Positions 37,981 through 49,777 of a DNA stretch of 64,000 bases are shown here, one piece after another; within the stretch, counting starts at the first letter, position 1; each line of letters begins with the position of its first letter. Position numbers and translations under genes: made by a program. The stretch covers positions 1,869,330 through 1,933,329 of the forward strand of contig JAVLUZ010000151.1 in NCBI GenBank assembly GCA_036768485.1. Direction: 5' to 3'. A model generated the notes under the pieces. That model saw only the letters and a program-made list of their open reading frames with translations, made no database searches and was not told the DNA's origin. This DNA is from Mermis nigrescens. Its lineage: Eukaryota; Nematoda; Enoplea; Mermithida; Mermithidae.

Positions 37981-38106
37981 CAAACACGGGCGTGGAGGTT
38001 CTGGATCCATCCTATTATCTTAAGGAGCCCTTCAGAATTGAATTTTTGGTATTGCTTTGGCGATTTCGCACCATCGACCCTAGAATTTTGTTGCTGCCCA
38101 TGTATG
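37981..38106. mobile_element. short D1-related element
   Basis: CAAACACGGGCGTGGAGGTT start and GCTGCCCATGTATG end form degenerate inverted termini. Flanks GTTTCATA and GTTACATG agree in six of eight bases. The interior matches 9985-10080. Confidence 0.55.
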
Positions 38107-39078
38107 GTTACATGCGGTTTTTACACGCATAGGGTTCCATACCATTAGTTGGTGAGATGAAATTAAAAGTAATCTTCAAACTTTGGTGGAATGCTTTTTG
38201 AAATGAGATAATGTTCGGACCTTTCCTGATGAATGATGGAATAGAAATTTCTTTTTAACGAACGGTTAATTCGATTTATGATCCTAATATTATTGTCAAT
38301 GTGATTTAATCCGCATTTTCAACTTTAGCAAAAATTCTCCAACTTAATATTTGAAGAATACAAAGATTTATAAAGAAAGTAATACATACTGAAAAATGCA
38401 TTTTAAAAAATTAACGAAATTCAACGTGAACGTTTGGCAATGCTAACTTATTTTGAAGAGAAATAGCGCATTCTTTTTTTAGTGGGCACTGATTTGGTTC
38501 GAGCTCACTCAAAATTTAAGGGAAAAGTCAGAACTTTCTTGAAGGAAATATTAATCAAAAGGAAGGCCAAAATTTGATGAGAATCAAAATTTTTTTCCAA
38601 AACTACCTGAAAATTATCGGAAACCGTGAATTAATATAGTTTATACGCTATTTTAGCATCACTTAGTTTTGAGATCGTTTTGACTTAAGAAACTTCTCTG
38701 GCTGGGCTGACCCCTCAAACCAGTCTTACTAAGCTTCTATGCTCAAGCTGTTCAGTAGAACCATGGGAGTGGGGAAAGGGTCCGAATCTATAGAATCTGT
38801 CTGAACGACTCTTCAGAATTCGACAGATACCTGAAATTAAAATTTAATTTTCTATCTTTATGCCTTTGTACCGAATTTATTATGCTAATGAATAAAGTTT
38901 GACGTGAAACGTTGCAAAATGGTAATTCTGCGCCCTCCTACCAATTTTTAGGCACTTTTTTACCACTGAAAATTGTTGGACCCCACTGATAATTCGGTCG
39001 CTGCCTATGTATTGTTATTAATCACTCTATTTTGTTGATAGGTATCCGGATGATAAACGAATTAATTTATTCTTCATG
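38107..39078. other. no feature recognised
   Basis: AT-rich, presumably intronic to the membrane gene. I see no supported exon or repeat boundary. Confidence 0.4.
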
Positions 39079-39395
39079 CGCAGGGAGTTAAGCGTGAGCG
39101 TGATATCAACGCATCTTTAATGCAATACCCTGGCAAGGACAAAATCAGCGGCTCAACTAAGGGAGAACAGGTGGTTGCCCCTAAAGTCGGTCTTGAGTCG
39201 AAAGCCGCTAAGTCTGGGGCAAAAGGTGAAGCAAAGCCGGCCATAGCTGCACCAAAAGGTGTCAAAGCTCCGATTTCAAAACCCCCGAAAATATCTAAAT
39301 CACCGAAGTTGCCGAGCTCGTATATGTCTGCGCCTGCGATACAAAGTATCAAGCATCCAAAGTTGGTTGCAGCTGCCAAAAAGACGAAGAAGTAA
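39079..39395 (+). CDS. last exon: Lys/Pro/Ala-rich cytoplasmic tail
   Basis: Acceptor TTCATGCGCAG, phase 0, about 104 residues starting GVKRERDINASLMQYPGKDK and very rich in Lys, Pro, Ala and Ser, ending TKK and TAA at 39393. The phase and basic, non-globular character fit a tail after the anchor exon at 35881. AATAAA at 39553 would end the transcript. Confidence 0.5.
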
Positions 39396-39552
39396 AAATA
39401 TAAGGAAGAAAAGAACTCTTCTTTCCGATCATTTATATGAAGCCTTTGCATTTTTCTAATGTCGCCTGTTGTTCTGTTTTTGCCTAGTCAATTTTGCTTC
39501 GTTTTTACTGTAATGCTACTGACCGTATGTAGTTGTCTTGAAAATATCGTGC

Positions 39553-39558
39553 AATAAA
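39553..39558 (+). terminator. poly(A) signal AATAAA
   Basis: Hexamer 158 bases after the stop of the Lys/Pro-rich exon. Confidence 0.45.
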
Positions 39559-39754
39559 AAGTGAGTAGTATTTTTCAGCTAAATATTAGTGGCAAGGAAT
39601 AACACAATCTTGAGGTATTATTTGAGTTTATCATTTCTCAGTAGGCATATACATTATATATATGTAAGTAAATTTGGAGAGAAAAAAACTAGCATCGTAG
39701 CAAGCTTCAACGTTCATTTTCGTCGAAAAATGATCAATGTGCATGTACCTACTA

Positions 39755-40004
39755 TAGTCTGTTCCATTCCAAACGACCCATTCTTGCAGAAGTCTTATTA
39801 CTCTATTCCTTTTTCACTTAATAAATGGCTCTTCAATTATGTTCTCGTAGAGGATGATTGCTTTAAGCTCTTCTCATTGATGTTTAATGTGCTATGCTTT
39901 ACACGTAGCGCATCTAACAAACTGCCGCAATTAACTAAGCCGTGAAATATTTTGCTTCAGTAATAAGCGTGCAGCGAAAATGGAAGATTGGAATGAACAG
40001 ACTA
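39755..40004. mobile_element. MITE with TAGTCTGTTCCATTCCAA termini
   Basis: Left TAGTCTGTTCCATTCCAA and right TTGGAATGAACAGACTA are inverted repeats with one mismatch, so this is the best-preserved copy of the TAGTCTGTT family. No coding content. Confidence 0.7.
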
Positions 40005-40515
40005 AAGTTTTTCTTGTTTTTTAACATGCGATGTAAATTCTTATTTTCGTTATTATAAATGCATATATGTACCTACATATTCGCATTTTCATTACTTAAG
40101 CGCTCTCATATTGAATTTATCTACGTGAGACCTTGCCCAATCAAATATTGAAGGAGCAATCTGGGAGGACACCCCAAGGTTGTCCTGTAGCTTCTGCGTT
40201 TTTAGAATTGAGACCGCTTAATATTATGTCGCGTTTATCAATATTAATTTTGTATATTTTTGTTTAAACGTGTCGATAGGGCAGCTGTGGAGGCCCATAT
40301 CCAAGATTTTATTTCAGGAGGAGCCGAAAATTTTTCGAGGCTAGATATCTCGAAAACCAACAGGAGATAAGCGAAATAAAGGTACTTTTGAGCGTAGACT
40401 AGCGAGCTCTACACGATTGTTAAAAAAGATTTCAAGAAAATTTTAAAAAATTTTTAACCTTATTTCATATTGATACTGATACAGCAAATTTATCATTAAG
40501 CTGATATCTCGTCAC

Positions 40516-41988
40516 TAGTGTTGTAAAAGATATCTTATCTTTATCTTTTCAGCCAGATAAAGTATAAAGATAAAGATATATTTATCTTTATCTTGACAAT
40601 TGTTGTATCTTTATCTTTATCTTTATCTTTTGGAAAAATCACAGGCTATCTTTATCTTTATCTCTTATCTTTTTGATTAGGAATTTATCTTGCAAAAAGA
40701 TAAAGTATGTACACTAAGTTAGCATGTAGTCCAAAATGCAGGTTTGACGTTAAATACATTTAGACGCATTCAAGTTTTATTGTAATACAAGAAACGAAAA
40801 GAAAACGATTGTTTAAACCCTATGGTGTGCAGCCCAAACTAATGCCTGTATGTCAACCTAAGTAAGTCAGGAGTGATACCGATCTGAACGTGTGGTACTA
40901 CTACTAGCACCCACGTTAATCTATAGTCTGTACTCATTCTATTCAGAGCTTTGATAGTCAATTCTTTTAAGGGATACAGTAAGCGAAACAAGACAATTTA
41001 CTGTAATTCGGCAGATCAGACCAGTGAGGACGATTGGCTGTAATTATTCCATTTTTTAATGCACTAATCCGCCTATATAAATTTAATTTAGGCATTTAAT
41101 CAGTACTGGGACATACTACGGTAAGTGCGCTAAATATAAAGCTATCGGGTGGAATCGAACCCAGTTGCTTCGATACGACAAGCAGACATTTTACCACTGA
41201 GCTAAGAGGGTTTTTGCGGCGTTTATTAGCATTTTAGTCTATTTGTTTAAAGTGTCAACTAAGGATAAGCTGAATGCGCGATTTTTATCTGTAAGTTGAT
41301 TAATTTGCTGGACGTTGAGAATAAATTATGTCGCAAAAATGTTATTGAAAAACCCTCCTCTGCTACGTAACTACAGTGAAATCTAGCGAACTATAGTAAA
41401 TAAGGAATAAGGGGTTACTGTAGCCTCCGAAAACATTTACTGAAAAAGCTCTCGGATAAATGAAACGGACCATAAGTCCAAGCCTAGGAAACATAAAGAA
41501 GTTTGAAAAAATCAATAACTGATGCGACCATACTTTGTGCAGGCGCACAGAGCAGGGTTTTGATGCTTGTGAAAAGAAAGAAGTGACTTGCTGTCTGCCA
41601 GTAGTAGTAGTAGTAGCAGTAGTAGTAGTAGTAGTACGTGGGTCAGTCAGATACCGCGGGTAAACCCCCAAACCTACATTTAAGTGTGCCTAATGCCCAT
41701 CACCTCTTTGATCTCGGTGTAAAAATTGGGGCATTCAGTTGGCTGCTTTACATGACCCACTCTCGTTTATTGCACTTCACAAACATCAATTCTCCGGGCC
41801 CAGGTGACTATATTTACATATGTACACTTTATCTTTATCTTTTCTGGTTTCTTTATCTTGCAAATTTTCTTTATCTTTCTTAATTTTTTACCTCTATCTT
41901 TATCTTTATCTTTATCTTCTAAATTTTAAAATTTCAACTTTATCTTTATCTTTTATCTTGCGAAAAATCCTAATCTTTTACAACACTG
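40516..41988. mobile_element. hAT-like element with TTATCT arrays and 8-base target duplication
   Basis: Ends TAGTGTTGTAAAAGATA and AATCTTTTACAACACTG are inverted repeats. CTCGTCAC (40508-40515) and CTCATCAC (41989-41996) flank it. Inside both ends are arrays of TTATCT / AGATAA hexamers (about 40540-40700 and 41820-41960) in inverse orientation. The interior has a degenerate tRNA-like block and a TAG microsatellite at 41605-41636. No transposase frame is visible, so it is non-autonomous. Confidence 0.8.
41143..41212 (-). tRNA. tRNA-like pseudogene or tRNA-derived SINE head
   Basis: On the minus strand TTAGCTCAGTGGTAAAATG resembles a D-arm with A box, a TTGTCGT anticodon-like loop follows, and CTGGGTTCGATTCCACCC resembles a T-arm with B box. 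The acceptor and anticodon stems do not pair well, so it is unlikely to be functional. Anticodon GTC is a guess. Confidence 0.45.
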
Positions 41989-42079
41989 CTCATCACTTAA
42001 TCGACGAATTATTTCTTATCTCTTGCCTTTGTATTTAATCATTGTGCTTTACAGAGAAAAACAATACAGATAATGAATA

Positions 42080-42425
42080 ATTTGGCGCGCAGCACTAATA
42101 AAAATTTGACATATTCTGCAAGTCAAGCTCAAATTTGAGCCGTTTTGAGCGGGCTAGAAGACAAAAACATGTATAAGCAACAAATATGGAGCGGAGCGCC
42201 GGAAAAATTTCATGCTTCCAATGCCATAACTCAAATTTGAGCTGTTTTGAGTGAGCTAGAAGGCAAAAACTATAGCTGCTCGGTAAATTCGGCGCACGGC
42301 CCGGAAAAAATTGAAATGCTCTCTATAATAAACTCAAATTTGAGCGATTTTTAGCAGTTTAGACGACAAAACTGTTTATAAACAATAAATCTGGCGCAAA
42401 GCACCGGAAAAGTTTAAGTTTACCA
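42080..42425. repeat. three tandem copies of a roughly 110-base repeat
   Basis: Each copy has CTCAAATTTGAGC (palindromic), a GCTAGAAGRCAAAAAC-like part and GGCGCA/GAGCGCCGGAAAAA. The GCGCCGGAAAA part also appears near 35700. Confidence 0.7.
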
Positions 42426-43099
42426 GCTCCAAAGTACGCTAAAACCCTGTTTTGGCGGTGTTTCAGACGCATTTAAGCAATTTTCATTTTTCCTTTCGGT
42501 GGACCCTTGAGGAAAATAACTTTTTCCATTTTTGGGCCCCCTTGGCTGTGGCCATTATTAAAATCAATATTGAAAAAATTGAAGATCAAAGGCGACTGGG
42601 ACAGTCTGGATGGGGCAAAATCGCTAAAAACGTTCAAAAAATTCAATTCTGTAATCTTGGGAGAGAAAGCAAACGCAATTGAGGAGAAAGCAAACGCGGT
42701 TTTACTCATTAATGAATGACTTACTGACTTTCTTGGCGCTCTAAAAAGTTTACTTATACGTCAGAAAAGTAGTTTATGTATGTATGTAGGTACAGAACGA
42801 GAATTTGTTCAGTTTTTACAACGATTTCTCGAGTATTTTTTTCGGTGCTTTATGCCTAATTTGCACTACTTTTGTGCCTTTTTCATGAGAAACATTCAAC
42901 TATTTTCAATTTTTTCGGGTCACAAATAAATCTATCTATCAAACGACGTTAAAAAACCGCTAGTTTATGCATAATGGATGGATTTTTCGGTCAATCTTTG
43001 ACACTTTAGAGGACATTTAGGGTTCGTCCCCTTACTATTAGAAATTCTTGGATCCACTACTGGGAGGAAGGGAATATTTTGGATTATCGAAGTCTTCCT
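42426..43099. other. no gene recognised
   Basis: AT-rich. The GGGGCAAAATCGCTAAAAAC block near 42612 resembles the interior of the D1-related family but lacks ends. Confidence 0.4.
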
Positions 43100-43371
43100 A
43101 CTTACGTAGGCGTTGGGTGTGGGGGGTTCGGGGGTATACACCCCTAGGAAGCCAAATACATAGAATCCAAAATACCCCCAGAATTCAATTTTTGATTTTT
43201 TTGTTTTTTCGCAATTTTTTTTTGATGTTTATAGATAGTGCTCGATGAGAAATGTTGAAAAATGATGTTTTTTTTGCCGTACCACGATTTTTAAGACCAT
43301 GTTTTCACCTTTAAAAATTAGGCATCCCACCTCCCCTAAAAATTTTGGTACTGCCCAGTGCCCACCTATAC
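43100..43371 (-). mobile_element. D1 element, minus orientation
   Basis: Inverse family core: GTGCTCGATGAGAAATGTTG then AATGATGTTTTTTTTGCCGT, ending TACTGCCCAGTGCCCACCTATA. Target duplication not clear. Confidence 0.7.
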
Positions 43372-43468
43372 TTACCTCCAGCACGTGCGCGTCTGGTAGT
43401 CAGGTTCCCTTAAAATTTTTATCTCAACCTGGATTGTACAACTTAATTTAGTGAGCTAACTGTAATTA

Positions 43469-43632
43469 TAGTCTGTATCACATAACTTCGTATATAAATT
43501 CTAAGAATTTTCGACGACAGTAGGCCGAGGGTTACGATATTCATATATCAGATCGATGCTATAATCGCAATCTGTCAGCTTGTTGCCGTAGATAGTTTTA
43601 AAATTTATGACGGAAGTTGTGTGGAACAGACT
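43469..43632. mobile_element. MITE of the TAGTCTGTTT family
   Basis: TAGTCTGTATCACATAACTT at the left and TTGTGTGGAACAGACTA at the right, flanked by TA. The interior (GATCGATGCTATAATCGCAA) is shared with 45345-45508. Confidence 0.75.
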
Positions 43633-44189
43633 ATAATTAATTATTTATTAATTTTAATTAACTAACTAACTTTTGTAGCTCGAGTGGACTTTCATTTTTC
43701 CTTACTGAATGCCCTTGGGCCAAACATAGGCAGATTCCTGGTGGTGGCGGAAGAGAGCGCTCCCGAGGGTCCAAAATATTTTTTCAATTGTTGGATGGAA
43801 TGACTTTAACTTTGTACACTGACTTTTAGCCACCGAACATCGTATTTTCTAAAATGTCTATTTATTAAATTTGATTACTCTGTCGGCGGTCTGGAAGCCA
43901 TATTTTTGTGGTTCCCTTCCATTTTTTTAGCATGAATTCTGCCAAAAGTTTTAGGAATCGAAAGTGGTTTTCTGGCATTTTTTGATTGTATAGGAAAAAC
44001 TTGGGGAACTGCAGGTACGGATAGAAATTTTGGATAAATTGTTCGACATGATTATCTTTGAGCATAAAAGTTTGAGATTTCACCCTTCTGTAACGCATTT
44101 TTTCGCAACATTTGTTCTAGGTGTTTAGGGCTATAGCCCCTGCCCCCCCCTCACTAGGACCGGCCATGAATAATAATCGCTATACTGTA
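43633..44189. other. no gene recognised
   Basis: No supported coding frame or repeat ends. Confidence 0.4.
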
Positions 44190-44300
44190 AACGCGTGTCA
44201 GAGCGGAAGATCCAGGAAACCGGTGCGGATTCAGCTCTACTCACTGACTTGATTTATCGCCACGTCGCAATAGGAGCTCAATTAACTCAGGTTATCTGCG
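44190..44300. repeat. short interspersed repeat, copy 1
   Basis: GTCAGAGCGGAAGATCC, then CCGGTGCGGATTC and CTCACTGA, with a related copy at 45195-45290 (GTTAGAGTGCAATGG, CCTGTGCGGTGCC, CTCACTGA). Possibly tRNA-derived, but I cannot fold a tRNA from it. Confidence 0.4.
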
Positions 44301-44446
44301 CGATGCTCCTAAAGGCCAAGGAATGTAGCAGGTGAGCTATGAATCAATGTGGCATGGATATTTTGGTCTTAAACCCTTGGTTTGATATACCTTTTAATGA
44401 ATACATATGCTGCACAGAAGTGAGCTAAAGCTCGAATAGCCGCAGG

Positions 44447-44655
44447 CATAGGTGGGCAGCACTAGAAAGTCTGGGGAGGGGTGCACTATTTTTAAAAAGA
44501 TTACAAAACGGTCTCAAGAATGGTGGTATGGCGGAAAAACGCCATTTTTCAACGTTCCTCATCGATCTAAAAGCAATAAATTTCAAAAATTGAATTTTTC
44601 GGGGGCTGGGGGTATTTGGCCTTCTGGGGAGTGCATACCCCCACACCCATGTGTG
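44447..44655 (+). mobile_element. D1 element copy with internal deletion
   Basis: CATAGGTGGGCAGCACTAG start and ATGTGTG end. Flanks GCCGCAGG and GTCGCAGG agree in seven of eight bases. At 209 bases it is short because the CTATCCATTGGCATC part is missing. Confidence 0.8.
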
Positions 44656-44898
44656 GTCGCAGGCCCTTAGCCAAGATTTTCTGACTGGAGGTGCGATCAC
44701 AGCTTAAAATGTGACCATTAAAGCGTGTTAGTTGTTAAATCTCGTATTCAGCTTTAAAAAAATCAAAAATAGCTTGAAGCATCTAAATTTCTCATAAGAT
44801 AACATTTGTGGGCTATATATATTGCTAGCGTTTTTGCGTAACTTTAAGTGCCATTTTTCTAACTTGCGGGACCGTTTATGCGGCCGTACCATCTGCAC

Positions 44899-45151
44899 CA
44901 TAGGTGGGCAGCACCAAAATTCTGGGGGTAAGGGGTGAAAAAATTTTCAGAGGTCAAAAAATGGTCTGAAAAGTGGTCATATGGCGAAAAAACACCATTT
45001 TTTCGACGTTTCATATCGAGCACTATCCAATGACATCAAAAAACGCTAAAAAAAGCTAACAAAATTTCAAAAGTTGAATCCTGGGGGGTATTTTTGATTT
45101 CTGGGGGGTATTCCAACTTCGAGGTGCATACCCCCCGCACGCCAACGTGTG
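44899..45151 (+). mobile_element. D1 element with perfect 8-base target duplication
   Basis: CATAGGTGGGCAGCACCAAA start and CCAACGTGTG end. ATCTGCAC at 44891-44898 and 45152-45159. Confidence 0.85.
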
Positions 45152-45194
45152 ATCTGCACCCCTGGCTGCGGGCCTGAGTCAGCTAGTAATACAC

Positions 45195-45290
45195 ATGCGT
45201 TAGAGTGCAATGGCCGGAGAACCTGTGCGGTGCCATTTCGCTCACTGAGGGACTAGTTGGCGCGATGCCACGCTTACATATCGATAGGTG
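45195..45290. repeat. short interspersed repeat, copy 2
   Basis: See 44190-44300. The two copies flank the pair of D1 insertions. Confidence 0.4.
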
Positions 45291-45344
45291 ACGTTTATGG
45301 GAGGATGAAAAAAACCCCCTCAAGATCATGTATGGCCAGCCCTA

Positions 45345-45508
45345 TAGTCTGTTTCATATAACTTCGTGCATAAATTCTAAGAATTTTCATCGACAGTAAG
45401 CCAGGATTACAATAACTATATATCAGATCGATGCTATAGTCGCAATCTGAAAGCTTATTGTCGGGGATAGTTTTTATATTCATGACCGACATTGTGTGAA
45501 ACAGACTA
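45345..45508. mobile_element. MITE of the TAGTCTGTTT family with near-perfect termini
   Basis: TAGTCTGTTTCATATAACTT at the left and TTGTGTGAAACAGACTA at the right, TA next to the left end. About 164 bases, non-coding. Confidence 0.8.
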
Positions 45509-46780
45509 GAGGACAGGTCACTAAAAATCGGGCCTAAAAGTCTTAGAACCGAACTGATCCGAATACCCGGCCGATCCTTGCTAACCGCCAGGAGTGAATC
45601 TGAGAAATGTTCGAATTACTGAAAATTTTATTTTAAATACAACACACTTCATCAATCTAGACAATGCTCACTAGTACAATGTAGCTTATGCAATGCTAAA
45701 TGTAAATACATGGCCGCCCTATGTCTACAAAGAATCAACATAGGACAGGTGTATTTGCCTTCGAGACTTACTTAGGTACGTAGGTACTTAGATCTGCACT
45801 TAGCGCTGGTCCCAATCGCTTAGCCTGGGATCGCTTCGATCCTTGGACCCTCACAGACCTTACGGCTTTGATCCCCTCGGTCCTAATACTGCTGACCGCT
45901 TCTCGTCGGGTGATCTCAGCAGCTACGCCCTAAGACCTAAGGCTACCTACCTAATCTCGGAAATGCCGCGGAGGTCAGTTGACCTATCTCAAAGCTCAAG
46001 TTGATTATTAAACTTATTTTCAAGGTTCGATTCCAACAGAAATGTTTTTGGTTCCTAATGTGTGAAGCACAATAAACTTTGAAAACAACAACAACGAGCT
46101 CTATACTGATCAATCATCCTTAAAGATTAAAAAATGTTTTTGATCAATTTTATGTTTAAGAAAAGAGTTAAGACTTTTGAACAGAAATAACAATCATGCG
46201 GGATTTACCTATCCGTCCACTCTGAGAGTCAAAATCCTCGAAGTTGAAAACTCCGACCTAACCCTCGGTATATCCGAAACCCCTGGGTAGGTTTCTCTAA
46301 TTTATTTCAACGTAGAATACACGGCCAAGTTGCCGGACAACAAGATAACGCAAAAGAAAAACAAAACGCTCTCCACTATACAAGCGAGCAACTGCCAACG
46401 AGACTAACTATGATGGCCTCATAGGACCATTGCAGTAAAATAAACAAACGTCAAAATAGCATAATACTGGAACTCTTTTGAATCACAACGAATGTTCTAG
46501 ATTAATACAAGCGGTATGCATGAAACGATTACTATTATCATATACTTAACTCTATGTTACCGGACAAGTATCTTATTGTTTTTATTATTGAAAATTGGGG
46601 AAAATATGGGAAGACCGAAGGCATAGCCCACAGTACACTATCGTAGATAGCTACTAGTATTGGCTATGTAGTGGCTACTGCGAACTGCTAAGGCAAGTTC
46701 GCCAAAACGTGTAACTCTTGCAGTTATACTCCCCCATGTATAGAAAAAAATTTGACACGAAGTAGAGAATTTTTTGGGGG
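45509..46780. other. unassigned stretch
   Basis: GC-richer block at 45790-45980 with several TGATCCC/GATCGCTTCGATCC-like short repeats. It could be part of a long terminal repeat of the leftward retroelement, but I found no matching copy at the other end within this window. Confidence 0.35.
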
Positions 46781-46784
46781 TACA

Positions 46785-46872
46785 CCAACGCCACTAGCGT
46801 CTGCAACGCTTCTACTACTTGGCACTCTGGCGTTCGCAACGCCTCTACTCTGGCGTCCGCAACGCCTCATCT
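46785..46872. repeat. short tandem repeat CTGGCGTYCGCAACGCCT
   Basis: Three to four imperfect units of about 27 bases containing GCGTCYGCAACGC and CTCTAC. Confidence 0.7.
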
Positions 46873-47561
46873 TGAGCAAACGTGAAAATCGAAAATAAAA
46901 TAACGGAAAAATAACAAATGACTATAACAAATAATGGTCAACGCATGACCTGGTTCGCACTCAGGAACTTCTCGAGCAACACTCTCGATGACGCTAGGTA
47001 AAACTATATTGTTGCCCAAGTAATGATGAACTCCAATATTGGACAGCATAGCATTATGCTGTCTTTTTAGCCTCCTTCGGTCCCCGGGTAATGAGAAAAA
47101 TTTTGAATTGAAAAAGTTTTAAGATTTGGTATAAATTAACCCCTTGTCCGTTAAAGTGTTAAGATACCATAATAGTAACATCGCTATTGAGCAAAAATTT
47201 AAGACACGGAATGATAAGGCAAGATTATGCTGAGCAAAAATTAAAGACACTGATGAGTTAAAACACGAGGGAATGATAAAACAAGAGATGGCAAATTATG
47301 CGAGATAACGAGGAAAGAGAAAAAATAAGCACCGTCAATCAAAAATTACAGCAAGAAAAATGACAAGAAAAAATTACACAGAAAAATAAATGAAACGCGA
47401 TGTCCTGGAATCCACATCAGGACGAAAAACGAAAAACGACAAAAAAACTGCTGGTCGAATTCGACGCCTGGCGCAGAGTTCAAAAAGTTCTTTACGTCGA
47501 ACTTGTAAATTAATAACAATCCTGATAATTGGCCTTCGAGCCATGCAGTTTTCCGCGACGA

Positions 47562-47822
47562 CAGCACCGAAATTCTGGGAGGGGGGTTAAAAAATTTCTG
47601 GGGGGGGTGAAAAAAATTTTTAAAGGTAAAAAAAATGGTATTAAAAGTGGTCGTATGGCAAAAAACACCATTTTTCGACGTTTCTCATCAAGCTCTATCC
47701 AATGGCATCAAAAAATTGCTGAAAAAGAAAAAAATTTTTTTTCTGGGGGGAGTATTTTTGATTTCTGGGGGGGTATTTCAACTTCTGGGGGGTGCACACC
47801 CCAAACCCCACGCCCATGTGTG
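47562..47822 (+). mobile_element. D1 element inserted at the 3' part of the retroelement
   Basis: Family core (CACCATTTTTCGACGTTTCT, CTATCCAATGGCATC) and end CGCCCATGTGTG. The left terminus lacks CATAGGTGGGC. On the minus strand the coding sequence of the retroelement stops right at its edge (47824), so the insertion truncated that ORF. Confidence 0.7.
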
Positions 47823-48016
47823 GTCACGATCTGATTCGGGTTTGCGACGCGTATTCAAACGCTCGCGAATACTGGTATGGCAAATGCCTACGCCTGTATA
47901 AGTGCTGGCGTAAGCGTTGATGTGGGTCGACTGGACGACTATCATCCTCATCATTGTCATCATCCTCATAGTCATCCGCGTAACGACACGGTGTGGGTGG
48001 CACCGGAGTGGAAAAT

Positions 48017-49078
48017 TTATCCAGATGAAAACCAAACAAATCTTCGCGTGAAGTTTTGCGTGACTGCTGTTTTGATTGTACAGCCGGCCACGGTTTTGGC
48101 AGTAAAGGTTGTCAAGGTTGTGGTTCGGCATAGATCCCGATGACTGCTTGATCTTGACCTGATGGTGATCAATATGATTGATCCCATTGCTGCCGTTGAC
48201 GCTGATTGTGACCGGCCTTGATGAGCTCCGCGGTTCGACTGTGGCTGATGGCTATATTCATAAGGCTGCTGCTGTCGCGGGCGCAACAGATGACCAGCAT
48301 CCGCCTGTGAATATGCCTCGGAACGCGGGTGCAATTCCGTAAATTGATACTGCCGCGGTTGGGTCTGCAGTCGTGTGTGAGTTTGTGTGTGTGGTTTTAC
48401 TGGTGCCTGTGTTTGTACATGTGATTGTGATTGGTGGTGCATTTGTGCATATCTTTGTTGGGATGACTGCGGTTCTTGCCGCCCAGATCCCCTTTTGCTT
48501 GCACGAGCTCTCAATTTTGCTGCGACTTCAGCGCAAACAAGCCTTTTGACTCGTTCCTTTTCCAAATTTTTCAACCGACGCAAAGTATGCTCGGATTTTG
48601 TGTCATAGAATCTGTTCAATTTTTCTCTATGCTCGTCTTCAGACATATGGCGGATGCCAGAGGTTTCAGCAAGAGAACCGGCGGCGCATAATTTTGTCGC
48701 ACGCCTGGGCATCTCAGAAGCAAGGTTTGCACAATCACGCTGTTCAATCATCATGCGGGCTCTACGCATTTCAATTTGAGCATCAAGAGATAGATCGACT
48801 TCGGGCATTTCAAGGCTCGCCAAGGACCCTCTAGGATCTTGCAAGGATGCCTGTTGTCTCTCTTTACGAATTTTCTCCAAATCACCTTCGATATGGTGTT
48901 TAAGGTAAAAGACGGATTTTTGGCGACCTCAAAAACGGTCAAACTGAACCGGTACTTCAAGGGCCGGATCGGTTGCCAGCCGAATTCGGCGAATCATGTT
49001 GTGCAAAACGGTTGGATTTTCAATTCGCCTGGTCAACTCCGGGAATTCCAGATAAGCCTCACTTGGCGAAGGTGTGTA
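48017..49078 (-). pseudogene. ORF4, C-terminal charged and Gln/His-rich region
   Basis: In the same frame after the TAG: YTPSPSEAYLEFPELTRRIE, a TGA at 48929-48931, then charged helical sequence (LRRLKNLEKERVKRLVCAEV) and a Gln/His/Thr-rich tail (HHQSQSHVQTQAPVKPHTQT). The last 50 residues before 48017 look out of frame, and an acidic frame at 47824-48039 (DDYEDDDNDEDD) probably continues it to the edge of the D1 insertion. Confidence 0.5.
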
Positions 49079-49777
49079 CTATTCGCCAAGGAAAGCTACG
49101 CGCAAGATACGACGTACCTGTTCCACCATGCGCCAGCCTATCGCGGCATTGCTGTAGGCATAGGCATAAAAGTGGAACTTTCGGTCTAAAAATTCCAAGA
49201 GCACTTTGGCGTGCATGACGTCTATCATTGAAAAGATCGTCAAAAATCGACACTCCGATTCATATTCAGATTGAAACTCTCGGAAGGTATCAAAAATATC
49301 AACCATTTGACACGTTGATATTAGTATCGGCGCTAAATGATCAGGCGCCGGGCACATTCGGTGCGGCAAAAATTCTGGTCGAATTTGGTGTGCAATTCCA
49401 TCAATCACCACACTCGGTGGTTCGAGGTGTTGATGAACTACCAAGTACTGTAACGGCACTTTGTACAGCATCATTCCGGTTGTGATAAAAAACTGGTTGC
49501 GCACGAAAAACTGGTCAGGATAAAATAATCGGTTAAAAACGCTCATTTGGCTGATAAATCGAGGTGCAGGCGCACGATCGACATCAGTCAATGGTTGTGC
49601 AATTGTAGTCCAAACTATGGGACGTGCAGGTGTGTCAGTCGTGGACGCGTAATGCAAGTGTGCTGCGTAGACCCGGTCAAAATGCACTTGGGCAATTTTG
49701 ATCAACTGGTTCGTACAAACGCGTTCCTTTGACCTCACCCAAATAAGTGCGCAAATTGTGCAAAACGTCAGGGACAA
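49079..49777 (-). pseudogene. ORF4, middle folded region
   Basis: After a frameshift near 49720 the reading continues for 200 residues (LIKIAQVHFDRVYAAHLHYA, FISQMSVFNRLFYPDQFFVR, MLYKVPLQYLVVHQHLEPPS) to a TAG at 49079-49081. It is a mixed hydrophobic and charged globular-looking region with no transmembrane segment or signal peptide, so it does not look like an envelope protein. I do not recognise it. Confidence 0.5.

Noticed and set aside
45509..46780. Region considered as 3' LTR of the leftward retroelement
   Set aside because: Has short direct repeats and a GC-rich block, but no second copy in the window and no primer or polypurine signal I could place.
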